From Taibaiella sp047605615 (GTDB lineage Bacteria > Bacteroidota > Bacteroidia > Chitinophagales > Chitinophagaceae), in assembly GCA_047605615.1 (NCBI GenBank), contig JASGFI010000002.1, forward strand, positions 8,616-72,615: a stretch of 64,000 nt of DNA, written 5' to 3'. The translations under genes were made by a program, and so were the position numbers. Shown here piece by piece: positions 1 through 9,939 of the stretch. The notes below the pieces were generated by a model. That model had not been told where the DNA came from and did no database searches. It worked only from the letters and a program-made list of their open reading frames with translations. Position 1 is the first letter of the stretch, and each line of letters begins with the position of its first letter.

Positions 1-868
1 GTTTGGTTACGAAATTGTACACGCCGCCCTTGCCGTCTTTGTCGCCGGGATACCAGTTTTGGACGGTAGAATATTTTACTTCCGCATTGTTCATGGCTAC
101 TATTTCCACCACTGCGGCGTGTAATTGGTTTTCGTCGCGCATGGGCGCGGTGCAACCTTCCAGGTAGCTTACGTAAGCATCGTCATCGGCCACTATCAAC
201 GTGCGTTCAAACTGGCCGGTATTTTGTGCATTGATGCGGAAATAGGTACTCAGTTCCATGGGGCAACGCACGCCTTTGGGAATGTACACGAACGAACCGT
301 CGGAAAATACGGCGGCGTTCAAAGCGGCAAAAACATTGTCGCTATGCGGCACCACGGCGCCCAGGTATTTCTTTACCAATTCAGGGTGTTCCTCCACCGC
401 CTCGCCAAAGGAACAGAACACTATGCCTAGCTTCTTCAATTCATCTTTGTAGGTAGTGGCTACCGATACGCTGTCGAACACGGCATCTACGGCCACGCCC
501 GCCAACGATTTTTGTTCGGAAAGGGGAATGCCCAGTTTCTTGAACGTTTCCAGCAATTCGGGGTCCACCTCGTCGAGGCTGTTGTATTTTACCTTGTTCT
601 TCGGGGCGGCATAGTACGAAATGCCCTGAAAATCCATCTCGGGCATCTTGAAATTTTGCCATGTGGGCATTTCCATTTTCAGGAAGGCACGGAAAGCCTT
701 GAGCCGCCATTCCAACAACCATTCGGGTTCATTTTTCTTGTTGGAAATAAAATGAATGGTGTCTTCGTCGAGACCCGGCGGCAGTATGTCCATCTCAATG
801 TCGGTAACGAAACCGTGTTCGTACTCCTTGCCGGCAATTTCTTCTAATAATTCGGTGCTGTTTTCCAT
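1..868 (-). CDS. sufB: Fe-S cluster assembly protein SufB, N-terminal part (runs off window)
   Basis: SufB is the scaffold subunit of the SufBCD complex, which assembles Fe-S clusters in the cytosol on sulfur delivered by SufS. The reverse strand from an ATG at 866-868 stays open for 289 codons to the window edge. It reads as a SufB N-terminal half: the early segment MPEMDFQGISYYAAPK, then SFGEAVEEHPELVKKYLGAV, SDGSFVYIPKGVRCPMELST and SYLEGCTAPMRDENQLHAA are all family hallmarks. SufB is usually about 470-480 residues, so roughly 190 codons lie outside the window. sufC and sufD would be expected further left. sufS lies 11.4 kb upstream on the same strand, so the suf genes are not one compact operon here. 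Confidence 0.93.
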   Translation of the reverse strand, partial: MENSTELLEEIAGKEYEHGFVTDIEMDILPPGLDEDTIHFISNKKNEPEWLLEWRLKAFRAFLKMEMPTWQNFKMPEMDFQGISYYAAPKNKVKYNSLDEVDPELLETFKKLGIPLSEQKSLAGVAVDAVFDSVSVATTYKDELKKLGIVFCSFGEAVEEHPELVKKYLGAVVPHSDNVFAALNAAVFSDGSFVYIPKGVRCPMELSTYFRINAQNTGQFERTLIVADDDAYVSYLEGCTAPMRDENQLHAAVVEIVAMNNAEVKYSTVQNWYPGDKDGKGGVYNFVTK

Positions 869-918
869 AGGTGCATTTATCTCTCCACTGGTTCGGGCTT
901 GTGTTCAAATTGAACGTG

Positions 919-926
919 CAAAGCTA
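919..926 (-). promoter_or_regulatory. Probable -7 element for sufB
   Basis: Read on the minus strand this is TAGCTTTG, a match to the Bacteroidota -7 consensus TAnnTTTG, about 50 bases upstream of the sufB start. No clear TTTG -33 box sits 19-21 bases further upstream, so the assignment rests on the -7 match and its position. Confidence 0.4.
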
Positions 927-1076
927 CGACACAAAAGCCGCAAAGCGAAAGACTATTGATAAATGCTTTCTATGTGTGGATTTATGAGCCGCCAACACCC
1001 AATCTTACTTGTTCCATCTTACGCAAAATTGGATTGCCGCCCCTTTCACCCTGCAAGGGGGCCAGCACAACCATCC

Positions 1077-2075
1077 TTAAACCACCATAAGGCTGCAACC
1101 GCGAAGGGCAGAATTATCCAAGCGGCCAAGCACCTCAAAAGAACCATCGGCGTATATTTTGGCTATATCGTCGGTGGCTATGAAACTGCAAGCATCTATA
1201 TTGGCCAAGTCTATCACATTCAGTATGCCGGAGCCTTGGGGCTGCACATCGAAAGGGTCGCTCTCGTCGCGCACATACACCCGCATGGTGGCGGCGGCGG
1301 CAAATATGCCGTCTTTATGCGCATAGGCTTGCGAAAGCAGTTCTGTCATGCCATATTCGGAGTGAACGGCATCCAAATGCCATTTGTCTTTTAAAAATCG
1401 GTGTACTTGCGCACGTGTCCATTCTTCCCTGCGGCCTTTCATGCCGCCGGTTTCCATTACTATTGCCCCGCCCAAATCCATGGGATATTTTTCGGCAAAA
1501 TCAAGCAGGGCAAAGGTTACGCCCAACAATACTACTTTCTTCTTGCCATGGCGCAAAGATTGTAGCGTGGCGGCAAGCGAAGCCCATTCATTCAAGTAAA
1601 AACCGCTTTTTTCGTCGCCGCTCATTTTAATCAGCGCATCGGCCATATACACCAGCGAGCTGTTGCCGCGTTCCAGGTAAGAGGGCAACAGGCAAAGGAA
1701 AATATAATCGGAAGGTTGGCCATAAAATTGACGGAAGCCGTTCAGGAAACTCTGCCGGTAAAGCCCGGCATCCTTCACCCAATGCTTGCTGTTGGCCATG
1801 CCGGTGGTGCCGCTGCTTTCAAATACCAGTTCGGGCCGGAAATGGCCGCCTGTTACCTTGTGTGTCTTGAAAAAAGATATGGGCAAGAAGGGAATTTGCT
1901 CCGTCTTTTCCACCTTGCCGGGTGCTATTTTCAGGGCGTCCACATATTGGCGGTATATGTCGCAATGCTCGTATTGATGGGCAAAGGCCGCCCATGCACA
2001 AGTTTCAAAATCATTTTGCGTTATATAACTAAACCAGTCGCCGCCCGAAAACCGGGGCTTGATATTGGTGTACAT
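1077..2075 (-). CDS. LuxE/PaaK-like acyl-protein synthetase (acyltransferase)
   Basis: A 332-residue protein of the adenylate-forming (ANL) superfamily, closest in layout to the short LuxE acyl-protein synthetases common in Bacteroidota. ESSGTTG (residues 86-92) is the phosphate-binding A3-type motif, and YGMTE (241-245) is the A5-type motif following the METGGMKGR strand. The expected chemistry is ATP-dependent activation of a carboxylate and transfer to a protein thiol or CoA; the substrate cannot be read from the sequence. It lacks the C-terminal domain of full-size acyl-CoA ligases, as is normal for LuxE. It is divergent from the lipoprotein gene at 2172 and lies about 200 bases upstream of sufB on the same strand. 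An orphan DarB-like ketosynthase lies 9 kb away, but nothing links the two directly. Confidence 0.75.
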   Translation of the reverse strand: MYTNIKPRFSGGDWFSYITQNDFETCAWAAFAHQYEHCDIYRQYVDALKIAPGKVEKTEQIPFLPISFFKTHKVTGGHFRPELVFESSGTTGMANSKHWVKDAGLYRQSFLNGFRQFYGQPSDYIFLCLLPSYLERGNSSLVYMADALIKMSGDEKSGFYLNEWASLAATLQSLRHGKKKVVLLGVTFALLDFAEKYPMDLGGAIVMETGGMKGRREEWTRAQVHRFLKDKWHLDAVHSEYGMTELLSQAYAHKDGIFAAAATMRVYVRDESDPFDVQPQGSGILNVIDLANIDACSFIATDDIAKIYADGSFEVLGRLDNSALRGCSLMVV

Positions 2076-2087
2076 TTGCTACATTTG
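2071..2087 (+). promoter_or_regulatory. Tandem -7 elements (TACATTTG x2) for the 2172 lipoprotein gene
   Basis: TACATTTG occurs at 2071-2078 and again at 2080-2087, each a full match to TAnnTTTG and about 85-100 bases upstream of the lipoprotein start. The first copy overlaps the start codon of the divergent acyl-synthetase gene. Confidence 0.35.
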
Positions 2088-2171
2088 AACGGAAATACCG
2101 GACTTAAAGAAATTCATCATCGCAATGCTCGCCGGGCATTTGGCCAAAGCGGGGCACAACAATTTAACTAC

Positions 2172-2660
2172 ATGAAAACCAAGATTCTTTCTGCAATTTC
2201 CATAATGCTGCTCCTGGTTGCGGCCTATGCGTGCACCAAAAAACCGCATGAATATCCGGACGAGCCGGAGATAAGTTTATACTGGGTGGACCCGCTTAGC
2301 ATAAGCCTGAAAGATACCAGCGCAAAGGTACACATTACCTTCAAGTTTACGGACGGCGACGGCAACATAGCGTGGGAGGAATCCAAGCAAGCCATATTCC
2401 TGAAGTCGAGCAAAGACACCTCCAGTGCCGACTATACTTACAGCTACCCTTTCCCGGTGGTTTCGGCCGCGCAGCGGCCCAGCGAAGGCGGCTTGGAAGG
2501 CTTTGCCACGGTAAACCTCGGCAAGGAATATTTCCCCATAACCGATTCGCTGCACATTGCCCTGGGGCAGGATACGTTTCAATACCGCATTTACGTAATG
2601 GACGATGACAGCAACAAGAGCAACGTCATCAACACGGGCAATATTTATGTTTCATTTTAG
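2172..2660 (+). CDS. Putative lipoprotein, about 160 residues, function unknown
   Basis: A 162-residue protein with an N-terminal signal: two lysines, a hydrophobic stretch, then a lipobox-like AYAC with Cys21 as the predicted lipidated residue. The mature part is polar and beta-rich. It contains HITFKFTDGDGNIAW, the type of phrase seen in Bacteroidota Ig-like or cadherin-like lipoproteins. The ATG at 2172 was chosen because the signal peptide starts there, although the frame is open further upstream across the divergent gene. It precedes the DUF4175 gene on the same strand with a 73-base gap. I do not recognise a functional family; an outer-membrane or periplasmic location is inferred. Confidence 0.7.
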   Translation: MKTKILSAISIMLLLVAAYACTKKPHEYPDEPEISLYWVDPLSISLKDTSAKVHITFKFTDGDGNIAWEESKQAIFLKSSKDTSSADYTYSYPFPVVSAAQRPSEGGLEGFATVNLGKEYFPITDSLHIALGQDTFQYRIYVMDDDSNKSNVINTGNIYVSF

Positions 2661-2733
2661 TGCAACCCGATTAAGGGCCTGTTTAAAATGCCAACAATAA
2701 AATTCAAGCAAGCTCTCAGAACCTCTTCTACGC

Positions 2734-5700
2734 ATGAACAATTACGAGTTGTTGATACACAAACTGGATGCCTTCATCCGGAAGTATTACTTTAACCAAT
2801 TGCTGCGCGGCATATTGGTGTTTGCCGCGTGCCTGTTTGCCTATCTGTTGCTGGTAAGCGTGGGCGAATATTTTTTCTACTTCCCCGCCTGGCTCAAAAT
2901 GGGTTTGGTGAGCCTCTTGTTGGTAGCCGGGTTGTTTTCTTTGGCAAAATGGATTGTGCTGCCCCTGTTGAAAATTCAACGCCTGGGCAAAACCATTAGC
3001 CACGAGGAAGCGGCCCGCATCATAGGCTTGCATTTTACCGATGTAAGCGACAAGCTGCTCAACATCTTGCAACTCATGCAAAACAGCCACCATGCCGAAA
3101 GCCGCGAATTGATTGAGGCCAGCATAGAACAAAAATCGTCCAACCTCGTACTCGTGCCCTTCGTGCAAGCCGTGGATTTGGGTAAAAACAAAAAATACTT
3201 ACCCTTTGCATTGGTGCCCTTGGCCATAGGTGCGCTCATAGCCATATCGGTGCCTGCCCTGTTTCGCGATGCGGGCAACAGGCTGTTGCAGGCCAACCGA
3301 AACTTTGAGCCACCCGCCCCTTTCACCTTTCAAGTTACCAGCGGCAACATGGAAGTGCCCATGTATGGCAGCTATAAATTGGAAACCAAGATAAAAGGCA
3401 GCAAGCTGCCCGAAAAGGTATATGTACAGTCGGGTAACGAACAATTGGAAATGCAAAAAACAGGCAAGAACACTTTTGCCTACACCTTTACCCAAATAGC
3501 CGCGCCCCTCAGTTTCCGCATGGCCGCCGCAGGCGTACATTCGAGCGATTACAGCATTAAAGTAAAGCAACGCCCCACCCTAACCTCGTTTACCGTTGAT
3601 GTACTGTACCCGCAATATACAGGGCGTGCGAATGAGCATTTGCAAAGCCTCGCCGACATGGCCATACCCGCCGGAACGCTGTTGAAAATATCTTTGAAAG
3701 CCACCAACACCAGCAACATTTTCCTGCGATTGGGTTCGGGTGCGGCCACCCCTTTGCAACAGCAAAACAACAACTGGCTATCGTTGCTGAAATTCATGGC
3801 CGACACGAGTTATACCCTGTTGCTAAGCGGCAAAGAAATAGTTCGCGGCGACAGCTTCACGTACCACGTGCAAGTCATCCCCGACCTGGCACCCACCGTG
3901 CAGATGCAGGAAATGAAAGACAGCATAACCGGCCAGCAGCTATTGCTTACCGGCAATGCGGGCGACGATTATGGCATTGGCAAATTGTATTTCCATTACA
4001 GCATCGCCGGTGCCGACAAGCAAATATTGAGCAACAAAAACATAGCCCTAAAAACCGCCGGTGGGCGCGTGGTGCCTTTCCAACATTATTTCGACATAGG
4101 CAGCCTCGATTTACAACCGGGCCAAGAATTGAGTTATTACATAGAAGCCTGGGACAACGATGCCGTAAACGGCAGCAAAAGCGGCCGCAGCGACATACAC
4201 ACTTATAGGATGCCCGATGCGCACCAAGCCGATTCGGCGCAAAGCCAGAACAGCCGCCAAATAAATCAGGGGTTGAGTTCCAGCGCGGAACAGGCAAAGG
4301 ATTTGCAAAAAGAATTGAAGGAAATGCAAAACGAATTGCTGCAATCGGAAAGCATGAGCTGGGAGCAACAGCAAAACATGAAATCGTTGGAGGACAAACA
4401 AATGCAGCTCAAAAATCAGGTAGGGGCCGTAAAAAAACGTTTCGACCAACAGAAAAAACAAAGCGAACAAAAACAATACAGCGAAGAAATAAAGGAAAAG
4501 CAAGAAGCGGTAGAAAAACAATTGGACAACCTGCTGAACAAAGAACTGCAAGAGCAATTGAAAAAATTGCAGGAAATGCAACAGCAACGCAACAAGGAAA
4601 ACGCCTTCCAGAACCTGCAACAAATGGAACAGCAAAACAAACTGTTCAACATGGACTTGGAGCGCATACAGGAGCTGATAAGGAAGCTGGAAATGCAGAT
4701 GAAAATGGAAGACCTTGCCGCCAAAATGGAAAACCTTGCCACGCAGGAAGATAAACTGAACGAACAAAACAACGCCCGCAGCGAAGACAACAAACAACTG
4801 GCCAAGCAGCAAGACGCACTGCAAAACCAACTGAAGCAAGCCCTTCAAAACGACATGAAGGAAATAGAAAAATTGAACAACAGCCAACAAAACCCAGAAA
4901 AAACAGACGATGCCCAAGAGCAGGGCAAGGAGGCCGATAAAGATATGGAAGAAAGCAGCGACCAGTTGCAGCAAAACAACAACCAAAAAGCCAGCAAGGC
5001 CCAACAAAACGCCAGCAACAACATGCGCCAAATGGCGAAGTCGCTGATGAAAATGGCCGCCGGCATGGATGCCGAACAAATAGAGATAGACATAAAGGCC
5101 ACCCGCCAAATACTCACCAACCTGTTGCGCTTTTCGTTTGACCAGGAAAACCTGATGAATACGGTGAAGCACACACCCATGAGCAGCCCCAAATATGTAG
5201 AAAACAGCCGTGCGCAAAACAGGCTGCAAGCCAATGCAAGAATGATTAAAGACAGCTTGTTCACCCTTGGCAAGCGGGTGTTTCAAATAGCGGCCACGGT
5301 GAACAAGGAAACTACCGATTTGGAAAGCAATATCAACAGCACCATTTACGCTTTGGAAAACCGAAGGCTGGGCGAAGCCGTAACAAGGCAACAATACGCC
5401 ATGACCAGTGCCAACAACTTGGCCCTACTGCTCAACGAACTTCTCGAAAACCTGATGCAGAACCAAGCCCAGGCACAAGCCAGCGGCCAAGGCAAGGGCG
5501 GCAAGCCCAAACCCGGTTCCGGCGGCGGCGCAGGGCAGCAACTGAAAGACATCATCACCGGCCAGCAACAATTGGGGCAAGGTATGCAAAAAGGCATGGG
5601 CAAAGGCAACCAACAGCAACAAGGCCAACAACCCGGCGGCCAGCAAGGCAGCAATGGCGGCGGCGGCAACGGCGGCGGGCAAGGCAGCGAGGGCGACAAT

Positions 5701-6138
5701 ATGGGCAGCGAACAGATAGCCCGCATGGCGCGCCAACAGGCCGCGCTGAGAAGGCAAATACAAGAACTGTCGAGCATGCTCAACAGCAAGGGCATGAGCG
5801 GCAATGCCCGCCAACTAAAGGCCATACAAGATGCCATGGACAAAAACGAAACCGACATGGTGAACCGCAAGCTCAACAGCGAACTATGGCGCAGGCAACA
5901 GGAAATAATGACCCGGTTGTTGGAAGCCGAAAAATCCATCCGCGACCAAGAGGAAGACAACAAACGCAATGCCAATGCGGGCAAGGACGAGCAACGGCCC
6001 ATGCCGCCCGAACTGAAACAGTATTTGCAAAGCCGCCAGTCCATGCTGGATATGTACCGCACCACCCCACCCGAACTAAAGCCCTATTACCGCAAAATGG
6101 CAGACGATTATTTGAAGCAGATAAAGCAAAACAATTAG
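2734..6138 (+). CDS. DUF4175 family membrane protein with long coiled coil
   Basis: A 1134-residue protein matching the DUF4175 family of Bacteroidota in size and layout. Two transmembrane segments lie at about residues 22-43 and 55-78, and a third at about 155-175. A beta-rich extracytoplasmic part follows, to about residue 500. Next comes a very long Gln/Glu/Lys-rich coiled coil (about 515-770), a mixed helical region, a Gly/Gln-rich low-complexity linker (about 905-990) and a final charged helix. No catalytic motif is visible. The family's role is not established; a structural or scaffolding role in the envelope is inferred from architecture. Long open frames on the opposite strand here are by-products of the repetitive codon use of the coiled coil. 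Confidence 0.85.
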   Translation: MNNYELLIHKLDAFIRKYYFNQLLRGILVFAACLFAYLLLVSVGEYFFYFPAWLKMGLVSLLLVAGLFSLAKWIVLPLLKIQRLGKTISHEEAARIIGLHFTDVSDKLLNILQLMQNSHHAESRELIEASIEQKSSNLVLVPFVQAVDLGKNKKYLPFALVPLAIGALIAISVPALFRDAGNRLLQANRNFEPPAPFTFQVTSGNMEVPMYGSYKLETKIKGSKLPEKVYVQSGNEQLEMQKTGKNTFAYTFTQIAAPLSFRMAAAGVHSSDYSIKVKQRPTLTSFTVDVLYPQYTGRANEHLQSLADMAIPAGTLLKISLKATNTSNIFLRLGSGAATPLQQQNNNWLSLLKFMADTSYTLLLSGKEIVRGDSFTYHVQVIPDLAPTVQMQEMKDSITGQQLLLTGNAGDDYGIGKLYFHYSIAGADKQILSNKNIALKTAGGRVVPFQHYFDIGSLDLQPGQELSYYIEAWDNDAVNGSKSGRSDIHTYRMPDAHQADSAQSQNSRQINQGLSSSAEQAKDLQKELKEMQNELLQSESMSWEQQQNMKSLEDKQMQLKNQVGAVKKRFDQQKKQSEQKQYSEEIKEKQEAVEKQLDNLLNKELQEQLKKLQEMQQQRNKENAFQNLQQMEQQNKLFNMDLERIQELIRKLEMQMKMEDLAAKMENLATQEDKLNEQNNARSEDNKQLAKQQDALQNQLKQALQNDMKEIEKLNNSQQNPEKTDDAQEQGKEADKDMEESSDQLQQNNNQKASKAQQNASNNMRQMAKSLMKMAAGMDAEQIEIDIKATRQILTNLLRFSFDQENLMNTVKHTPMSSPKYVENSRAQNRLQANARMIKDSLFTLGKRVFQIAATVNKETTDLESNINSTIYALENRRLGEAVTRQQYAMTSANNLALLLNELLENLMQNQAQAQASGQGKGGKPKPGSGGGAGQQLKDIITGQQQLGQGMQKGMGKGNQQQQGQQPGGQQGSNGGGGNGGGQGSEGDNMGSEQIARMARQQAALRRQIQELSSMLNSKGMSGNARQLKAIQDAMDKNETDMVNRKLNSELWRRQQEIMTRLLEAEKSIRDQEEDNKRNANAGKDEQRPMPPELKQYLQSRQSMLDMYRTTPPELKPYYRKMADDYLKQIKQNN

Positions 6139-6258
6139 GCAACGATGCGGCACAATTCAAAGTGCAATTCAAAGAAAAAAAGGTGCTGTATCGCAGACGC
6201 AGGAGCAAACAGAATGAAACCTGCCAGTACATAGCTTGTATTGGTACCCTACAAGTGC

Positions 6259-7317
6259 CTACCGCATCTCAAACAAATCTTTCAATTCCCGGTTGCTCAG
6301 GTTGCCTATCCAGTTTTCGCCAGTGGCCACGGCCATTTCGACAAGGGCTTTTTTGCTTTGTATCATTTCGTTGATGCGCTCTTCAAAAGTATTTCGGGTA
6401 ATAAACCTGTGTACCATCACGTTGCTTTTTTGCCCTATGCGGTAAGCCCTGTCCGTTGCCTGCGCTTCCACGGCGGGGTCCCACCACAGGTCGTAATGGA
6501 TTACGTGGTTGGCGGCGGTAAGGTTCAGCCCCGTGCCGGCTGCTTTCAGCGAGAGAATAAAAATTTTATCTGCCGGGTTGGCCTGGAAATTGTGTACCAT
6601 TTCCTTGCGTTGCTTCAACGTACATCCACCGTGGTAAAACAAGGGTGTTTCCTTGTAACGTTCGGCAATAAAATGTTGCAGCATCTTTCCCATTTCAGCA
6701 AACTGCGAAAATATCAGCACTTTTTCGCCACTGTCCACAATGCTGTCCAGCTTGTCGAAAAGCAATGCCAGCTTACCGCTCAGCGAAGCATCCCATTTTT
6801 TGTTCTTTAAAAATTGGGCAGGGTGGTTGCAGATTTGTTTCAACGCCAATATCATTTGCAACACCAGTCCCTGCCGCACAAACAACCCTTTTTTGTCCTT
6901 GGCATCAATGGCTTCTATTTCTTTCAACGCTTCTTCCAACGTTTTTTCGTACAAGCTTGCCTGTTCGGGCACCAGCGTGCCAAAGCAGTCCATTTCTATT
7001 TTGTCGGGCAGGTCGGTGATGATGGATTTATCCGTTTTCAGGCGGCGCATCATGAAAGGTGCCGTTACTTTTTTCAACTTTTCGGCCACGGCGGCATCGT
7101 TGTACGTTTCTATGGGCGCAGCAAAATTTTCCCTAAACTCTTTGGCATTGCCCAGCAGCCCCCGGTTGCTGTAATCCACTATGCTCCACAGCTCGCTCAG
7201 GCGGTTTTCTACCGGTGTGCCGCTCATGGCAATAAAATTCTCGGCGGCAATGGCTTTAATGGCTTTTGCCTGTGCCGTGTCCTGGTTTTTTATGTTCTGC
7301 GCTTCGTCTATAACCAC
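6259..7317 (-). pseudogene. SNF2-family helicase, C-terminal segment (frame 3 of a frameshifted gene)
   Basis: This segment holds the second half of a SNF2 ATPase. It begins with the Walker B-type motif VVIDEAQNIKN, then SGTPVENRLSELW (motif III region), the helicase C-terminal lobe VLIFSQFAEMGKML, AAGTGLNLTAANHVIHYD (motif V) and ATDRAYRIGQ (motif VI). Reading upstream, the same frame continues through KLKKLPWHS to about 7346, where it meets the previous segment. The join needs one extra base in a run of four C (minus strand), so a single-base deletion relative to a functional gene is the simplest reading. Together with the two segments to its right it would make one protein of about 890 residues. 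It is either a decaying gene or an assembly homopolymer error. Confidence 0.8.
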
Positions 7318-7337
7318 ACTATGCCAGGGAAGTTTTT

Positions 7338-8426
7338 TCAGTTTGGGGCTTCGGTGCGGGCTATGCCGTAAGAAGTGAGCAATATGTCGAAACCCTTTGC
7401 CAGCTTGCGGTTGGTGCCGTGAAAAAGATGTACCTTGAGCGAAGGTGCAAACTTTTCAATCTCCGCCTGCCAATTGGTAAGCAAGCCCGTGGGTGTCACC
7501 ACCAGTGCTTTTTTATCTTTCAGCAAACCATCTTCTTTGTATTTCAATAAAGTGGTGATTACCTGCAATGTTTTCCCCAAACCCATATCATCGGCTATTA
7601 CCGAGCCAAAGCCTATTTGCGCATTGCGGTACATCCACGAAAATCCGCGCTGCTGGTAAGGGCGCAGGCTGGCGTTGATGCCTTTGGGCAAGGGTATTTC
7701 CTTGAACTCCGACAGTTCTTTTATCAACTGTTTCACTTCATCCGTAAGCGACACACGGGAGCCAAAATAATCGTCGCTCAATGCGGCCCGCAACATCTGG
7801 AAGGCAGACAGGTCTTGGCCTGCGGCAAAATGCCTGTGCAGCTTTTCCAAATCGTCTTTGCTTACATAAATGTATTGCGATTTGTATTTGATGAGGCTGT
7901 CCGATTGTTTCAACAGCTTCTTGAAATCGGCTTCGTCCATCAGCGTGTCGCCCACGGCTACCTGCCAGTCAAAATCGAGCAACTGGTCAAGCCGCAAAAA
8001 AGATTTTCCTTTCTTCGCTTTTATTTTTACCGAAGGTTTGGGCTTTAATATTTGTTGCAAGGATTTGGGCAACAAAATTTCAATATCCAACAGGCGGATA
8101 ACGGGTATCATCTGCATCAGGAAAGGCGTGAACGTTGGCATGTCCATCTCCAGCAGCGCAGTGCCCTTGGTGTTGATGTAGGCATCCAGCCCGGGAACAA
8201 AATCGATCAACTGCGCCAGCGATTGCAGTATTTCAAACCGATGCTGCTCGTGTTTCCTTAAGGCAAGAATCTCACGCAAGGCAACAGGGGCGGGCGTTTT
8301 GGCATTTGCTTCGCTGATGTTGATGGTGGCCATGAATTTTTCGTCCACCGTTTCGTCCACCACTACCTGCGGACGGTACCGCCCTTGTGTGAGGTAATAT
8401 TTTTGCAACCATTTCGTGGCCCACAA
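7338..8426 (-). pseudogene. SNF2-family helicase, middle segment with Walker A (frame 2 of a frameshifted gene)
   Basis: The middle third of the broken helicase. It carries a bacterial SNF2-associated region, then LRPYQQRGFSWM (Q motif) and the Walker A box DDMGLGKTLQ, followed by VVTPTGLLTNW (motif Ia) and ILLTSYGIAR. The frame then ends at a stop just before Walker B, which is encoded in the next frame. The nominal start at 8426 is a TTG inside the preceding segment, so no independent start is likely. Entry into this frame from the SWIM segment requires a net one-base insertion near 8395-8430, close to an A-run. The two shifts are opposite in sign, so the third segment returns to the frame of the first. 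Confidence 0.78.
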
Positions 8427-8940
8427 ACATACCCCGTTTGTTCAGTTCGCCAACCAAATCAATATTGTGCAGGCCAAAAACAAGGAAAGGATTGTTGTCT
8501 ATCTCCGCGCTTAGTTTGTAGATAACGGCGGCAAGGTGCTTGCAGGGCACTGCCCAGTCGGGGCAACTGCACTGCATTTTAAAGTCGGTCCATTGCCGGG
8601 GAAACACTTTCAGCCCCTGCGCTTCGGCTATGGCCAACACTTCGGTATCCAGTTCCCGGTTCAGCAGTTTCGAGATGATAACGGGCTTTGCCGCCAGCGC
8701 ATCTATGAAGCGGCTTAGTTCGGGGTCGAAAAACGGCGGCAGGATAATGTCCACATTATACGGTTTTGGGCGGCTGCCCGCCACTTTGGCATTGGTGCGG
8801 TTTTCGGCAATGTCCAGTTTGGCAACGGCACCTTTGCGGGCGTAGCTGCTGCCGCGGGGCAGGCGGTTGCTGTAATCTATGTTGCTCAGGGAGTTGAGCC
8901 ATTGCTGCCCCCACCATGTTTTGCCAAACTGTTGCGCCAT
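8272..8940 (-). pseudogene. SNF2-family helicase, N-terminal SWIM zinc-finger segment (frame 1)
   Basis: The start of the broken helicase. The ATG at 8940 opens a typical N-terminus, MAQQFGKTWWGQQWL, and a SWIM zinc finger follows (CSCPDWAVPCKH, CxC...CxH). SWIM fingers at the N-terminus of bacterial SNF2 proteins are a known arrangement and probably contribute to nucleic-acid binding. The reading frame makes sense down to about MFVGHEMVAKI (near 8400). After that the sequence in this frame turns into unlikely protein, while the frame shifted by one base continues as helicase. The 8272 end is therefore only the first stop, not a real C-terminus. Confidence 0.78.
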
Positions 8941-9286
8941 TGGGTGTTGCTGCGGATTGGTTATTTAGAAATGCTGCAATCTTTGCCATTTTGCATGGCG
9001 ATTGCAAAACAATGTGGTTCGGACTGTTGAAACGGTGTGCATAAACACGTTCAGGTTGGATTTTATTCTCGGGATTTCGGGTTATTTGGCAAAATATAAC
9101 CTGCCCCGAAAATGACCTTTACCATGACATCTTGCTGCCCAAAAATGCCGATAATTACATTTCGTAGATAAAAATTTCCTTTTAATCGACAAAATTTTCA
9201 AATGCCTAAACGTGGCTCATCAATTGCGGTCATACATTCACAAAAAGCAGCAATGCTATTCATCACACAACAAAAACTAATTTAAA
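8941..9286. other. Intergenic stretch, nothing recognised
   Basis: 346 bases between the divergent helicase and small secreted-protein genes. It is AT-rich towards the right end, as expected for a promoter region, but I see no convincing full promoter, hairpin or RNA gene. Confidence 0.4.
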
Positions 9287-9775
9287 ATGAAAAAGCTGAT
9301 AGTAGCTATCATGGTGCTGGGAAGCACAGTAGCCGTAACCAACGAATCGAAGGCTCAGGTAAACGTAAGCGTAAACATCAACAGCCAACCCAACTGGGGG
9401 CCAAGCGGCTACGACTATGCGCAGTTTTATTACCTGCCCGACCTTAACTGCTATTACGACATTGCCCGCGCCCAATTCATTTACCTGAATGGCCGCCGCT
9501 GGTCTTATGCCGCCAACTTGCCCGCCCGTTTTGGCAACGTGGATTTGTACAATATGTACAAAGTAGTGATTAACCGCAGCAACCCTTTCCGCTACAACAG
9601 AACCCACAGGGCTCAATACCAACAATTCAGGAACAACCACAGCCAACCCTTGTTGCGCGACCAACGCGGCCGCAACGACAGGCCGGGAGGCCCCAACAAC
9701 CCGACACATGGCAGGCCACAAGACAATAGCCGGAACAAAAACAATGGCGGCCAACAACAAGGCAACCGTCGTTAA
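9287..9775 (+). CDS. Small secreted protein, Bacteroidota-type, function unknown
   Basis: A 162-residue protein. Residues 1-23 form a Sec signal peptide (MKKLIVAIMVLGSTVAV) ending in SKA, with cleavage predicted before QVNVSVNI. The mature domain is rich in aromatic residues (GYDYAQFYYLPDLNCYYD) and resembles short secreted proteins that are widespread but uncharacterised in Bacteroidota. The C-terminal third (from about residue 115) is a low-complexity tail of Arg, Asn, Gln and Gly. It has its own strong terminator, so it is probably a single-gene transcript. No catalytic motif is seen. Confidence 0.7.
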   Translation: MKKLIVAIMVLGSTVAVTNESKAQVNVSVNINSQPNWGPSGYDYAQFYYLPDLNCYYDIARAQFIYLNGRRWSYAANLPARFGNVDLYNMYKVVINRSNPFRYNRTHRAQYQQFRNNHSQPLLRDQRGRNDRPGGPNNPTHGRPQDNSRNKNNGGQQQGNRR

Positions 9776-9794
9776 CGGTACTTGCAAATAAACT

Positions 9795-9837
9795 GCAAAG
9801 AGCATCGACCCCAAAGGGGTCGATGTTCTTTGCTTTT
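9795..9837 (+). terminator. Rho-independent terminator after the 9287 gene
   Basis: An 18-bp stem (9795-9812 with 9816-9833, one G-T pair) with an AAA loop and a following T-rich stretch. Confidence 0.85.
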
Positions 9838-9939
9838 GTAGTCAACCAACCGGACACTTACCTACGGGTTTTCGTAAATTCGCGTAGCAATAAATACACC
9901 TCTTTTGTTATAAGGGTACACTAAAACTAAGAAAATATC

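Noticed and set aside
1716..2171. In-frame upstream extension of the 2172 lipoprotein gene
   Set aside because: It overlaps the antisense acyl-synthetase gene and would bury the signal peptide inside the chain.
4111..5394. A 427-codon open frame opposite the DUF4175 coiled coil
   Set aside because: Its Leu/Phe/Val-rich product mirrors the CAA/GAA/AAA codons of the coiled coil; there is no start context or family resemblance.
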